This document shows positions 1 to 7,863 of a stretch of 64,000 nucleotides of DNA, in pieces. Made by a program: the position numbers and the translations under genes. How positions within the stretch are numbered: position 1 is the stretch's first letter; each line of letters opens with the position of its first letter. The stretch is from Candidatus Pedobacter colombiensis (lineage in GTDB: Bacteria > Bacteroidota > Bacteroidia > Sphingobacteriales > Sphingobacteriaceae). The notes beneath the pieces were generated by a model that worked only from the letters and a program-made list of their open reading frames with translations, did not search any database and had not been told where the DNA came from. The stretch spans positions 62,001-126,000 of the forward strand of contig CP119313.1 in the NCBI GenBank assembly GCA_029202485.1, written 5' to 3'.

Positions 1-52
1 GAGTTGGTGATCAATAAAAGCGACGCGATAGACTTACATTAAAATCAAACCA

Positions 53-757
53 ATGCATGTTTTTTATACCCCGGATATCAGCTCCAACGAGTATGTTTTA
101 AATGAGGAGGAGAGCAAGCATTGTACTAAAGTTTTGCGCCTGGGTATTGGTGCAATGGTTTATCTCATTGATGGTGTAGGCGGACTTTATAAGGCCGAAA
201 TCACGGCTGAGCATAAAAAGCATGTTAACCTTCATGTTGTAGAAGCGCAGTATGAATACAATAAGCGCAATCATCACCTGCACATTGCAATTGCACCTAC
301 CAAAAATATAGACAGATTAGAATGGTTTCTGGAAAAGGCTACGGAAATTGGTATTGAAGAAATTACACCTGTTATTTGTGACCGGTCGGAACGGAAAATC
401 GTTAAAGAGGACCGTTTGTACAAGGTGATCACATCTGCTGTAAAGCAGTCGTTGCAGGCTTATCACCCTGTGTTAAATCCCCAAACTACTTTGTCTGCTT
501 TTTTAAAACAGTCTAACGACAGCATTAAAATGATTGCCCATTGTTTGGATAATGAACCTCGGCAGTTTATTGCTGAGCTGGCCAAACCAAAGGAGCGTTA
601 TACCATTCTTATTGGCCCCGAAGGTGATTTTACAGGTGCTGAAATTGAATTGGCTTTGCAAAACGGTTATAAACCATTAACTTTAGGTAATACACGATTA
701 AGAACAGAAACCGCTGCCTTGGCTGCTTGTTTTGAAGTGAATTATTTAAATAGATGA
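53..757 (+). CDS. rsmE: 16S rRNA m3U1498 methyltransferase RsmE
   Basis: Predicted SPOUT-class methyltransferase that uses S-adenosylmethionine to methylate N3 of U1498 in 16S rRNA, in the cytoplasm. The 234-residue length fits the family. An N-terminal PUA-like part (residues 1-70) is followed by the knotted catalytic domain, with the family signatures LEKATEIGIEEITP, ILIGPEGDFTGAE and LGNTRLRTETAALAA. The stop codon overlaps the ATG of the next gene (ATGA), so the two are probably translationally coupled. The identification is firm; only the upstream promoter lies too close to the window edge to judge. Confidence 0.95.
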   Translation: MHVFYTPDISSNEYVLNEEESKHCTKVLRLGIGAMVYLIDGVGGLYKAEITAEHKKHVNLHVVEAQYEYNKRNHHLHIAIAPTKNIDRLEWFLEKATEIGIEEITPVICDRSERKIVKEDRLYKVITSAVKQSLQAYHPVLNPQTTLSAFLKQSNDSIKMIAHCLDNEPRQFIAELAKPKERYTILIGPEGDFTGAEIELALQNGYKPLTLGNTRLRTETAALAACFEVNYLNR

Positions 758-1407
758 GGGTTCGGGTTTTACTTCTTTTGTTGGTTGTGCTGCTGAGCAG
801 TTTTTGCGTGCCTACCTATAAAATGGCTAAGCTTAAATACAATGGGGGCGGCGACTGGTACGCCAATCGTACGGCATTGCCAAATCTGATTGAATTTTGC
901 AATCAAAATCTTAAAACCAATTTTGCTCCACAAGAAGCAATTGTAGAAGTAGGCAGTGCCGACATTTTTAATTATCCTTTTATTTACCTTACCGGGCACG
1001 GTAATGTGGTTTTTAGTGATGCTGAGGCTGCTAATCTCCGTAAGTATTTAATAGGGGGAGGTTTTCTTCACATTGATGATAATTATGGTCTCGATAAGTT
1101 TATTCGTGTTGAAATGAAGAAGGTTTTTCCGGAATTATCATTTGTCGAATTACCAACTAATCACAGCCTATACAACCAAAAGTTTAAATTCCCTAATGGA
1201 CTTCCTAAAATACATGAACATGACGGTAAACCGGCCAAAGGGTATGCGCTGACATGGCAGGGAAGGATTGTTTGTTATTACACATTTGAATGCGATCTGG
1301 GTAATGGTTGGGAAGACTTCGGTACTTACCCTGAAGATAGTCAGGAAAAGCGGATGAGTGCACTTAAAATGGGTGCAAATTTAATTCAGTATGCATTAAC
1401 ACAATAA
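754..1407 (+). CDS. DUF4159 domain protein, exported
   Basis: A 217-residue protein of the DUF4159 family, which is common in Bacteroidota and has no established function. Residues 1-20 are a hydrophobic signal-like segment with Cys at about 18, so it could be exported or a lipoprotein. The core contains FIYLTGHGNVVFS and GGFLHIDDNYG, which resemble the glutamine-amidotransferase-like fold suggested for this family. It overlaps rsmE by 4 nt and is followed after 2 nt by the biotin carrier gene, so it lies in a three-gene operon. The family assignment is good, but the function is unknown. Confidence 0.85.
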   Translation: MRVRVLLLLLVVLLSSFCVPTYKMAKLKYNGGGDWYANRTALPNLIEFCNQNLKTNFAPQEAIVEVGSADIFNYPFIYLTGHGNVVFSDAEAANLRKYLIGGGFLHIDDNYGLDKFIRVEMKKVFPELSFVELPTNHSLYNQKFKFPNGLPKIHEHDGKPAKGYALTWQGRIVCYYTFECDLGNGWEDFGTYPEDSQEKRMSALKMGANLIQYALTQ

Positions 1408-1409
1408 CT

Positions 1410-1907
1410 ATGAATGTAAAAGTAAATGACCGGTATAATTTTGATGTAGAACTTGAGCAAAAGCTATTGAAAGTAGATGGTGTGGAGTTGCAGATTGATT
1501 CTACAACGTTAGCAGATGGCCATACACATGTCATACACAATAACAAATCTTACAATATAGAATTGGTTTCTGAGGATAGGACAGAGAAGACAAGTATGGT
1601 AAAGGTGAATGGGACGCTTTACGAGGTAGCTATTGAAGACCAATACGATCTACTGCTTAAGCAACTCGGCCTTGACAATAGTAAGGCTAATAAAATGCTG
1701 GAAATTAAAGCTCCAATGCCTGGACTGGTATTAAATATTATGGTTGAGGAAGGGCAGGAAGTGAATAAGGGAGATAACCTATTGGTATTGGAGGCGATGA
1801 AGATGGAGAATATCCTTAAATCACCAAGCAGTGGCAAGGTTAAGAAGATCCTGGTTAATAAGGGAATTAAAGTTGAGAAGAACGAGATATTGATACAGTT
1901 TTCATAA
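1410..1907 (+). CDS. Biotin carboxyl carrier-type protein
   Basis: A 165-residue biotinyl/lipoyl attachment protein. The C-terminal domain (about 95-165) carries the canonical biotinylation site EAMKMEN, with Lys131 as the predicted modified residue, and the preceding APMPGLV motif. The N-terminal 90 residues resemble the linker part of propionyl- or acetyl-CoA carboxylase alpha chains. In Bacteroidota such free carriers serve biotin-dependent acyl-CoA carboxylases; no carboxylase or transferase subunit lies in this window. It is the last gene of the rsmE operon and ends in a strong bidirectional terminator. Which carboxylase it serves cannot be told from here. Confidence 0.88.
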   Translation: MNVKVNDRYNFDVELEQKLLKVDGVELQIDSTTLADGHTHVIHNNKSYNIELVSEDRTEKTSMVKVNGTLYEVAIEDQYDLLLKQLGLDNSKANKMLEIKAPMPGLVLNIMVEEGQEVNKGDNLLVLEAMKMENILKSPSSGKVKKILVNKGIKVEKNEILIQFS

Positions 1908-1948
1908 ACAAAAAAGGCGCATTTCATGAAATGCGCCTTTTTTGTTTA
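1905..1948. terminator. Bidirectional terminator, perfect 44-bp palindrome
   Basis: A perfect inverted repeat centred between 1926 and 1927. The GC-rich part GGCGCATTT/AAATGCGCC is flanked by an A-tract on the left and a T-tract on the right, so it reads as an intrinsic terminator on both strands. It overlaps the stop codon of the biotin carrier gene and lies just beyond the 3' end of the convergent gldJ. Confidence 0.9.
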
Positions 1949-1961
1949 TGATCTGATTATA

Positions 1962-3539
1962 TTATCTGCTTTTAAATCCTCTTGATGGTTTGTTTTTAAA
2001 CTGAGGCTTTCCACTCGATCTAACCTCCGGAGCTCCCAGCATGGTCATTGCACAACGGAAACCAACATCTGCAGAAGACTCATCCTGTTGCATAAATCTT
2101 CTGGTAGCAGGATTAAGCCATAATGCCTGATCGTTCCATGAACCACCTTTATATACTTTAGATTTATCATTTACCAATGTGATCTCGCCATAGAATTCAC
2201 TTTGGGGGTCTCTATAACCTCTTTGATCAGCATAAGTGTTTTTTACTGAATCAGCTGGCTTTGCCGCCGCTGCTTGTTTCTCAGCCCAGGTTTGTTTTTT
2301 AGCATAAAGGGCATTTGTCATGATAGGCCTATTGTACTTGTCAACTGCGATTTTTCCTGTAACCGGATCAAGCACTTTTTTATCCTGATAAAGGTTTCCC
2401 CTAAATGGATTGAAGGCTTCAGCTGATTCGAAAGTAGCAGCACGGTAGGTGTCTGCTGTCCATTCATTTACGTTTCCTGCCATGTTGTAAAGTCCAAAAT
2501 CATTTGGTGTGTATGACCTTACTGCAACAGTTATTGCTCCCTTATCATTTAAGGAACCGCCAACACCCATGTAATCGCCTTTAGTTCTTTTAAAGTTGGC
2601 CAGAATTAAACCTCTGGTACTTTTCTTGGCAGAGCTTAAGCCTAAACCACTCCATGGGTAGATCTTATAGTCGCTGATATTTTCATATTGGGTATTCCCA
2701 ATAAGTCCCAACGCGGCATATTCCCACTCGGTTTCGGTAGGTAAGCGATAAGGTTGCTTTAAAATACCGTCTTCAAGCCTTACATTTCTAGTAGCTGCAT
2801 TTTTACCGGCACCGGCAGATCCTGAATTGGAAGGATTTAAGTCTTTCATTGCTCTTTTACCCTTATCATCGATCTGGTCATTTAGATAAGTTCCGGTACT
2901 AAAAGGTCCGGTAGATTTTGCGCCAGCTGCAGCATTATTTTTTGCAGTACCACCGTTCAGATCTTTAAAGCTGGTCATGTAGCCACGTTCACGAAGTAAT
3001 AATTCGTTAACCCTGTCAGTTCTCCATTCGCAATAGCGTCCTGCTTGCTCCCAGGTAACGCCAACTACCGGATAGTCCTGATACGCTGGGTGCCTTAAAT
3101 AATTATCTACATATGGCTCATTATAAGAAAGCGGTCTACGCCAAACCAGTGTATCCGGTAATTCATTATAGTAATATTCGTAGTCTTTTGGGAAATTTGT
3201 ACGTATCCAGTTCAGATATTCTAACCAGTTGGTATTAGAAACCTCTGTTTCGTCCATATAAAAAGAGTTAACAGTGGTTTCCCTTTTATGGTTATAATTG
3301 CCCAATTCTTGTCCGGGTACATTAATTGCACTACCGCCAACGACAAAGGCACCACCCTCAATCTCAACCAAACCAGGACCTGGCCCACGTTTGTATCTAT
3401 TATTTACCACAAAACCACCATATTCCTGCTTGTTGTAGGCCATGCCCGTCTTATCTGAAGATCCTGACTTAGATTTACAGGATACAAAAGAGGCAATAGC
3501 CATTACAGAAATAAGTGAAAATAAGGATGTTTTTTTCAT
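1962..3539 (-). CDS. gldJ: Gliding motility / T9SS lipoprotein GldJ
   Basis: A 525-residue lipoprotein required in Flavobacterium for gliding and type IX secretion. It begins with a lipoprotein signal (hydrophobic stretch ending SFVSCKSK, acylated Cys about 21). The rest is a formylglycine-generating-enzyme/sulfatase-modifying (SUMF1) fold, with GLVEIEGGAFVVGG, SFYMDETEVSN, RLPTETEWEYAALG, NMAGNVNEWTADTY and KGGSWNDQALW. The Cys residues used by active formylglycine-generating enzymes near the GGSW motif are absent, as expected for a structural paralogue. GldJ is preferred over GldK because of the long insert and the LPDTLVW...LRHPAYQDYPVVGV segment. It is divergent from porV, another secretion component. 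Confidence 0.9.
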   Translation of the reverse strand: MKKTSLFSLISVMAIASFVSCKSKSGSSDKTGMAYNKQEYGGFVVNNRYKRGPGPGLVEIEGGAFVVGGSAINVPGQELGNYNHKRETTVNSFYMDETEVSNTNWLEYLNWIRTNFPKDYEYYYNELPDTLVWRRPLSYNEPYVDNYLRHPAYQDYPVVGVTWEQAGRYCEWRTDRVNELLLRERGYMTSFKDLNGGTAKNNAAAGAKSTGPFSTGTYLNDQIDDKGKRAMKDLNPSNSGSAGAGKNAATRNVRLEDGILKQPYRLPTETEWEYAALGLIGNTQYENISDYKIYPWSGLGLSSAKKSTRGLILANFKRTKGDYMGVGGSLNDKGAITVAVRSYTPNDFGLYNMAGNVNEWTADTYRAATFESAEAFNPFRGNLYQDKKVLDPVTGKIAVDKYNRPIMTNALYAKKQTWAEKQAAAAKPADSVKNTYADQRGYRDPQSEFYGEITLVNDKSKVYKGGSWNDQALWLNPATRRFMQQDESSADVGFRCAMTMLGAPEVRSSGKPQFKNKPSRGFKSR

Positions 3540-3762
3540 TTAATATGGTATAAATCTATTTTTAAGCGTTATTGCATGAGGTAAAATAACCTTTAACACT
3601 ACTAAGAGTTAAAATTACACAAAAAAAGGATTATGCTGCAAGAACATAATTAATAATTTAAAATAAGCGATTAATTTAAACCGAGGTTAAAGGCACAATC
3701 CTTTGAAATTAATCAACACTATGTTAACTTGCGTTCAATAATTGTTAAATTATTCACGGCTG

Positions 3763-4944
3763 ATGAATTTAGGGTGCCTCATTAAAACTACTTTATGTAT
3801 CTTTTCTTTGCTGGTGGTTTATACGAGACTGTCTGCTCAGGATGTACAATCCGGTACCCTAACCAATGGTAGTGAGGCAAGCAATATCATAACGGGCGTA
3901 CCTTTTTTGCTCATCACTCCTGATGCACGTTCCGGAAGTATGGGGGATGTGGGGGTAGCTGTGCAGCCGGATGGAAATGCAATGGTTATAAATCCCTCTA
4001 AACTAGCTTTTTTAGATAAAAAATATGGTTTTGCGGTTTCTTATAGCCCTTGGTTAAAAAGTCTTGTTCCCGATGTAAGTCTGACTTACATCAGTGGCTT
4101 TTATAAGCCTAATGAAAAAACAACTATAGGTGGCTCCTTGCGTTATTTTAATCTCGGGGAAATTCAGTTGACAGACATCAATCAACAGGATTTGGGGATC
4201 TATACGCCTAATGAACTGGCTGCTGATATTACTTATGCACGACAGCTGGATGCTTCTTTTTCCTTAGGAACCACCTTGCGATATATTTATTCAAATCTTA
4301 CTTCAGGGCAATTTTCATCTGGACAGCAGACCAGTGCTGCTAATGCCGTCGCTGTAGATGTTTCTGCATATTTTAAAAAGCCAACAATTTTTTTAGGCTC
4401 TGATGCTATTTTAGCTGCCGGAATTAACATTTCGAATGTTGGTACAAAACTTAGTTATTCGGAAAGGGGGAATAGTTATTTCCTGCCAACAAACCTTAAA
4501 ATAGGTGGAGCTTCGACCTTTCTTATTGATGATTATAATCAGTTTACTTTTGCACTGGATTTTAATAAACTGTTAGTGCCAACCCAACCTATCTATGATG
4601 AAAATGGGAAGATTATAGCGGGAAAGGATCCCAATCGTTCAGTTCCATCCGGAATTTTTGGGTCTTTTAGCGATGCCCCGGGAGGGTTTAAAGAAGAAGT
4701 GAGAGAAATAAACATCGCTGCTGGCATGGAGTATTGGTACAATCAGCAATTTGCTTTAAGAACAGGTTACTTTTATGAAAGTCCCACTAAAGGAAACAGG
4801 CGTTATTTTACCCTTGGGGCAGGTTTAAAGTATAATGTATTTAATATAGATATTTCCTACCTGGTTGCCAATGTGCAGAAAAGTCCTTTGGCCAATACCC
4901 TAAGATTTACCATGCTCTTTAATTTTGGAATGGCAGGGAACTAA
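3763..4944 (+). CDS. porV: Type IX secretion outer-membrane protein PorV
   Basis: An outer-membrane beta-barrel of about 393 residues. PorV shuttles cargo from the T9SS translocon to the PorU sortase. Evidence is the signal peptide ending LSAQD, followed by the family signature VPFLLITPDARSGSMGDVGV and NPSKLAFLDKKYGFAVSYSPW, and a barrel-like C-terminus ending in Phe-rich strands (TLRFTMLFNFG). An in-frame TTG at 3742 would lengthen the protein; the ATG at 3763 is chosen because it starts a normal signal peptide. ispF follows after 40 nt on the same strand. The expected partner porU is not next to it. Confidence 0.9.
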   Translation: MNLGCLIKTTLCIFSLLVVYTRLSAQDVQSGTLTNGSEASNIITGVPFLLITPDARSGSMGDVGVAVQPDGNAMVINPSKLAFLDKKYGFAVSYSPWLKSLVPDVSLTYISGFYKPNEKTTIGGSLRYFNLGEIQLTDINQQDLGIYTPNELAADITYARQLDASFSLGTTLRYIYSNLTSGQFSSGQQTSAANAVAVDVSAYFKKPTIFLGSDAILAAGINISNVGTKLSYSERGNSYFLPTNLKIGGASTFLIDDYNQFTFALDFNKLLVPTQPIYDENGKIIAGKDPNRSVPSGIFGSFSDAPGGFKEEVREINIAAGMEYWYNQQFALRTGYFYESPTKGNRRYFTLGAGLKYNVFNIDISYLVANVQKSPLANTLRFTMLFNFGMAGN

Positions 4945-4984
4945 TAAATAAGCTTCATAACAATTAAAAACAAATTATATACTA

Positions 4985-5476
4985 ATGAAAATTAAAGTAG
5001 GTTTTGGGTTTGATGTACACCAGTTAAAGGAAAATCATCCATTTATAGTTGGAGGGGTTAATCTGGAACATCATAGTGGGGCCTTTGGGCATTCGGATGC
5101 CGATGTACTTCTACATGCAATATGCGACGCATTACTTGGAGCAGCGAATTTAAGGGATATTGGTTTTCATTTTAAAAATACAGACCCTCGTTGGAAAGGC
5201 ATCAGCAGTCTGATCTTGCTAAAAGAAACAGTTAAACTATTAACGGATAAAGGCTACGAAATTGGCAATATCGATGCTATGCTTTGTATCGAAGCACCTA
5301 AAATCAATCCTTATATTCCTGCTATGCAGCAGCATATTGCTGAAGCTGCCGGGATCTCTACTGAAGATATTTCTATAAAGGCTACAACCAATGAGCAAAT
5401 GGGTTTCATTGGTAGAGAAGAAGGTGTTGTCGCTTATGCCGTGTGTTTAATCCAAAAGGAAAAAGGGGAAAAATAA
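4985..5476 (+). CDS. ispF: 2-C-methyl-D-erythritol 2,4-cyclodiphosphate synthase
   Basis: Fifth enzyme of the MEP isoprenoid pathway. It cyclises CDP-methylerythritol 2-phosphate to methylerythritol cyclodiphosphate with loss of CMP and works as a cytoplasmic trimer. The 163-residue length is typical. The metal-binding GFDVHQL motif is at residues 8-14, the HSDADVLLHAICDALLGA motif follows, and the CMP-binding KATTNEQMGFIGREEG lies near the C-terminus. It is probably cotranscribed with porV, 40 nt upstream. The stop codon is inside a terminator hairpin. Confidence 0.97.
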   Translation: MKIKVGFGFDVHQLKENHPFIVGGVNLEHHSGAFGHSDADVLLHAICDALLGAANLRDIGFHFKNTDPRWKGISSLILLKETVKLLTDKGYEIGNIDAMLCIEAPKINPYIPAMQQHIAEAAGISTEDISIKATTNEQMGFIGREEGVVAYAVCLIQKEKGEK

Positions 5477-5504
5477 CCGTTCTCTTCAAAGAAAACGGTT
5501 ATTT
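5471..5504. terminator. Bidirectional terminator between ispF and pirin gene
   Basis: A perfect 11-bp inverted repeat AAATAACCGTT/AACGGTTATTT (5471-5481 and 5494-5504) with a 12-nt loop. It overlaps the ispF stop codon and ends just before the 3' end of the convergent pirin-like gene. The A/T flanks allow it to work on both strands. Confidence 0.75.
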
Positions 5505-5505
5505 C

Positions 5506-6381
5506 TTATTCTTCCAGGTACCCAAATTTACCTTGGTTATAATCACTTATGGCCTGTTGTATTTCTTCAGCTGTATTCATCAGAAAAGGGCCGTATTGTG
5601 CAATGGGCTCATTAATTGGCTCACCACTAAGGATTAAGATTATGCTGTTTTCTAAAGCTTCAATTTTAATCTCAGTACCTTCATTTTTAAAATGAACAAA
5701 CTTATCTGTGTCAGCTACTTCTGAACCATTTATTTTTATGCTGCCCTCAATAATTACAAACCCTGTATTGTGGTCTGCTGGAAAGCTAAACTCAGCCTTT
5801 CCGCCTTTATTCAGGCGTGCATTGAACACGTTAATGGGCGAGAATGTGCTGACAGAGCCTTTTGTGCCCTGGTATGATCCGGCGATTACTTCAATTGTAC
5901 CGCCGTTATCAGGTAAATCATGTTTGGCAATATGTTCATGTTTAATGCCCTGATATTTTGGTGGACTCATTTTATCCTTTGCAGGTAAATTAACCCATAG
6001 TTGCACCATCTGAAAATCACCTCCTTTTTTGCTGTATTCTGCTTCATGGAATTCTTTATGCAATATTCCTCTAGCTGCAGTCATCCATTGTACATCACCG
6101 GGATAAATGATACCACTATTGCCCGCACTATCGTGATGCGCAACAGCACCATGATAGGCAATGGTTACGGTTTCGAATCCCCTATGTGGATGCACACCCA
6201 CGCCTCTAGGCTCATTTCTAGCTGAAAATCCTATTTTAGCATTGTAATCGAGTAGAAAAAATGGGCTCATTTTTATCTTGTACCCGCCAGGGAAAAAATT
6301 ATGCACCCTAAATCCATCACCAACCATATGAGGTGCCGGCGGATTTAGTACGGCCGACACCTGTTTAATATTTGCTTCCAT
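5506..6381 (-). CDS. Pirin family protein
   Basis: A bicupin of about 291 residues. Pirins are Fe(II)-binding proteins; some bacterial members act as quercetin 2,3-dioxygenases, others as regulators. The N-terminal cupin shows the metal-ligand region GVHPHRGFETVTIAYHGA, then HHDSAGN and GDVQWMTAARGILHKEFH, which supply the usual His/His/His/Glu set. The ATG at 6381 is chosen over an upstream in-frame ATG at 6414 because an AGGAGA element sits 6-11 nt before it, a rare clear ribosome-binding site here. It lies 46 nt downstream of the YceI gene and is probably cotranscribed with it. The substrate is unknown. Confidence 0.9.
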   Translation of the reverse strand: MEANIKQVSAVLNPPAPHMVGDGFRVHNFFPGGYKIKMSPFFLLDYNAKIGFSARNEPRGVGVHPHRGFETVTIAYHGAVAHHDSAGNSGIIYPGDVQWMTAARGILHKEFHEAEYSKKGGDFQMVQLWVNLPAKDKMSPPKYQGIKHEHIAKHDLPDNGGTIEVIAGSYQGTKGSVSTFSPINVFNARLNKGGKAEFSFPADHNTGFVIIEGSIKINGSEVADTDKFVHFKNEGTEIKIEALENSIILILSGEPINEPIAQYGPFLMNTAEEIQQAISDYNQGKFGYLEE

Positions 6382-6427
6382 CTTTGTCTCCTTTCTCTTT
6401 ACGGCTGGATGCATTTTTTTATTCTTT

Positions 6428-6958
6428 TTAGGCTTGTTTTACGAATTGTAACTCACCTAAAATCCTTACATCTTCACTTACCATTACACCACCTGTTTCT
6501 AATGCAGCATTCCAGGTTAAACCGAAATCTGTTCTTTTGATTTTTCCGCTTAGGGTAAATCCGGCTTTAGTATTTCCCCATGGATCAGTCGCGATACCGC
6601 CAAATTCTACATCCAACTTAACAGGTTTGGTTACATCTCTAATGGTTAAATTGCCTTCTAGTGTATAATCACTTCCATCTTTAATGAAGGAAGTAGAATC
6701 AAAGCTAACTTTTGGAAATTCATCTGCATTAAAGAAGTCGCCGCTTCTCAAGTGTGTATCACGATCTGCATTTCCAGTGTCAATTGATCCTGTTTCAGCT
6801 TCAAACTTAACATGGGCGTTCTGGAAATCGTCTGATTCAGAGGTTAATGTTGCAGTCAACACATTCATGCTACCAGTTACAGTAGTGATCATCAAGTGTT
6901 TTACTTTAAACTGTAGTTCGCTGTGGGTAGGGTCTAATGCCCAGGTTGTAGTTGCCAT
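6428..6958 (-). CDS. YceI-like lipocalin-fold protein
   Basis: A 176-residue YceI family protein. These beta-barrels bind long isoprenoid or fatty-acyl chains, and several are induced by stress. Evidence is the N-terminal TTTWALDPTHSELQFKVKHL, the GSIDTGNADRDTHLRSGDFF motif and KIKRTDFGLTWNAALETGGV near the C-terminus. There is no signal peptide, so it should be cytoplasmic, unlike E. coli YceI. It is the first gene of a probable two-gene unit with the pirin gene; a promoter-like element is present upstream. The ligand is not known. Confidence 0.93.
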   Translation of the reverse strand: MATTTWALDPTHSELQFKVKHLMITTVTGSMNVLTATLTSESDDFQNAHVKFEAETGSIDTGNADRDTHLRSGDFFNADEFPKVSFDSTSFIKDGSDYTLEGNLTIRDVTKPVKLDVEFGGIATDPWGNTKAGFTLSGKIKRTDFGLTWNAALETGGVMVSEDVRILGELQFVKQA

Positions 6959-6995
6959 AATATTGTTGTTTTATATATTTCTTTAATTAACAACA

Positions 6996-7003
6996 CAAAA
7001 TTA
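6996..7003 (-). promoter_or_regulatory. Possible -7 element for yceI-pirin unit
   Basis: Read on the minus strand this is TAATTTTG, matching the Bacteroidota -7 consensus TAnnTTTG, 37 nt upstream of the yceI start. No clear TTG -33 element is present at the usual 17-23 nt spacing, so support is moderate. Confidence 0.4.
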
Positions 7004-7046
7004 AGACGATATGTTTAGCAGGACATTGATGTATGATAAGAAAGTG

Positions 7047-7637
7047 TTAAGTTTTAAAATGCTTATGTGCCAGGTCTTTGCGAACTCTACTTAGCGATTC
7101 AGGTGTGATGCCCAGGTAAGAGGCTATCATCCATTGTGGCACCCTTAAGGTAAGGTTTGGGTAGAGCTTAATGAAGTTCAGGTAGCGCTCTTCGGCAGTT
7201 GCACTCAGGAGCATATTGATCCGTTTCTGCATGAACCTGATTGAATTGTTGAGAATGGTATGGTTTAGATCATGCATGCAGGGAACAATCTTCGCCGAGT
7301 CATTGATGTAGTCCTTGGGTATGACCACAGCTTCAGTACGCTCTATGGCGTCAATAAAAAAGTCAGATGCCTCATTAAAAAGCATACCATTACGGTCGGA
7401 GAGCCACCATTGCTCAGGTGCAAACTGAATGATATGTGTTTTTCCTTTGCTATCTATGGAGTAACTGCGCAATAACCCGCTCATTACAAAATAACCATGC
7501 GCCGAAACTTCACCTTTCATCAGGATCATTTCATTCTTTTCAAAGGTCTTTATCTTTAGTTTGCCGGAAATAAGCGCAAACTGCTCATCTGTTATGGCTA
7601 CTTTGTTCTGTAAATAGGCTTTAAACTGCTCCAGCAT
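7047..7637 (-). CDS. Crp/Fnr family transcriptional regulator
   Basis: A 196-residue regulator with an N-terminal cyclic-nucleotide-binding-like beta-roll (about 20-120; FEKNEMILMKGEVSAHGYFV) and a C-terminal helix-turn-helix (about 150-190; PQWMIASYLGITPESLSRVR). No Fnr-type Cys cluster is visible, so it is probably not an oxygen-sensing Fe-S protein. Such short Crp-like regulators are very numerous in Sphingobacteriaceae. Its start lies 17 nt after the small FeoB-associated-like gene on the same strand, and yceI lies 88 nt downstream, making those genes plausible but unproven targets. Confidence 0.88.
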   Translation of the reverse strand: MLEQFKAYLQNKVAITDEQFALISGKLKIKTFEKNEMILMKGEVSAHGYFVMSGLLRSYSIDSKGKTHIIQFAPEQWWLSDRNGMLFNEASDFFIDAIERTEAVVIPKDYINDSAKIVPCMHDLNHTILNNSIRFMQKRINMLLSATAEERYLNFIKLYPNLTLRVPQWMIASYLGITPESLSRVRKDLAHKHFKT

Positions 7638-7654
7638 ATATTTATAGATGAAAT

Positions 7655-7813
7655 CTATTTTTTGTTGGGTTCGATATTAGAAAAATCAACCCCGCATTTG
7701 CAATTCGAGGCACAACCTCCACTTTTAGGAGATACAGCACGATAAATGATGCGACCCACATAAAATATGGCTCCAACAAATAGTAAAATCACTAAAATGG
7801 TTTGAATATCCAT
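7655..7813 (-). CDS. FeoB-associated Cys-rich membrane protein
   Basis: A 52-residue gene found by translating the gap. It begins MDIQTILVILLFVGAIFYVG, a single transmembrane helix, then RIIYRAVSPK, then the Cys-rich tail GGCASNCKCGV with Cys at about 34, 38 and 40. This is the layout of the family called FeoB-associated Cys-rich membrane proteins, which normally accompany ferrous iron transporters. No feoA or feoB lies in this window. It is 17 nt upstream of the Crp/Fnr gene and 50 nt downstream of the ATP-grasp-like gene, all on one strand. A metal-related role is inferred from family only. Confidence 0.8.
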   Translation of the reverse strand: MDIQTILVILLFVGAIFYVGRIIYRAVSPKSGGCASNCKCGVDFSNIEPNKK

Positions 7814-7830
7814 AGAGCAAAAATAATAAG

Positions 7831-7847
7831 CCCCAGCGCAAATGGGG
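7831..7847 (-). terminator. Weak terminator-like hairpin after amidoligase cluster
   Basis: On the minus strand CCCCA ... TGGGG with a 7-nt loop is followed by a T-rich run (cttattattttt). It lies between the stop of the ATP-grasp-like gene and the start of the small Cys-rich gene, so it may separate the two transcription units. The stem is only 5 bp. Confidence 0.35.
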
Positions 7848-7863
7848 TCTGTTAAATGTAAAT

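Noticed and set aside
1962..3539. GldJ as an active formylglycine-generating enzyme
   Set aside because: The catalytic Cys residues near the GGSW motif are absent and a lipoprotein signal is present.
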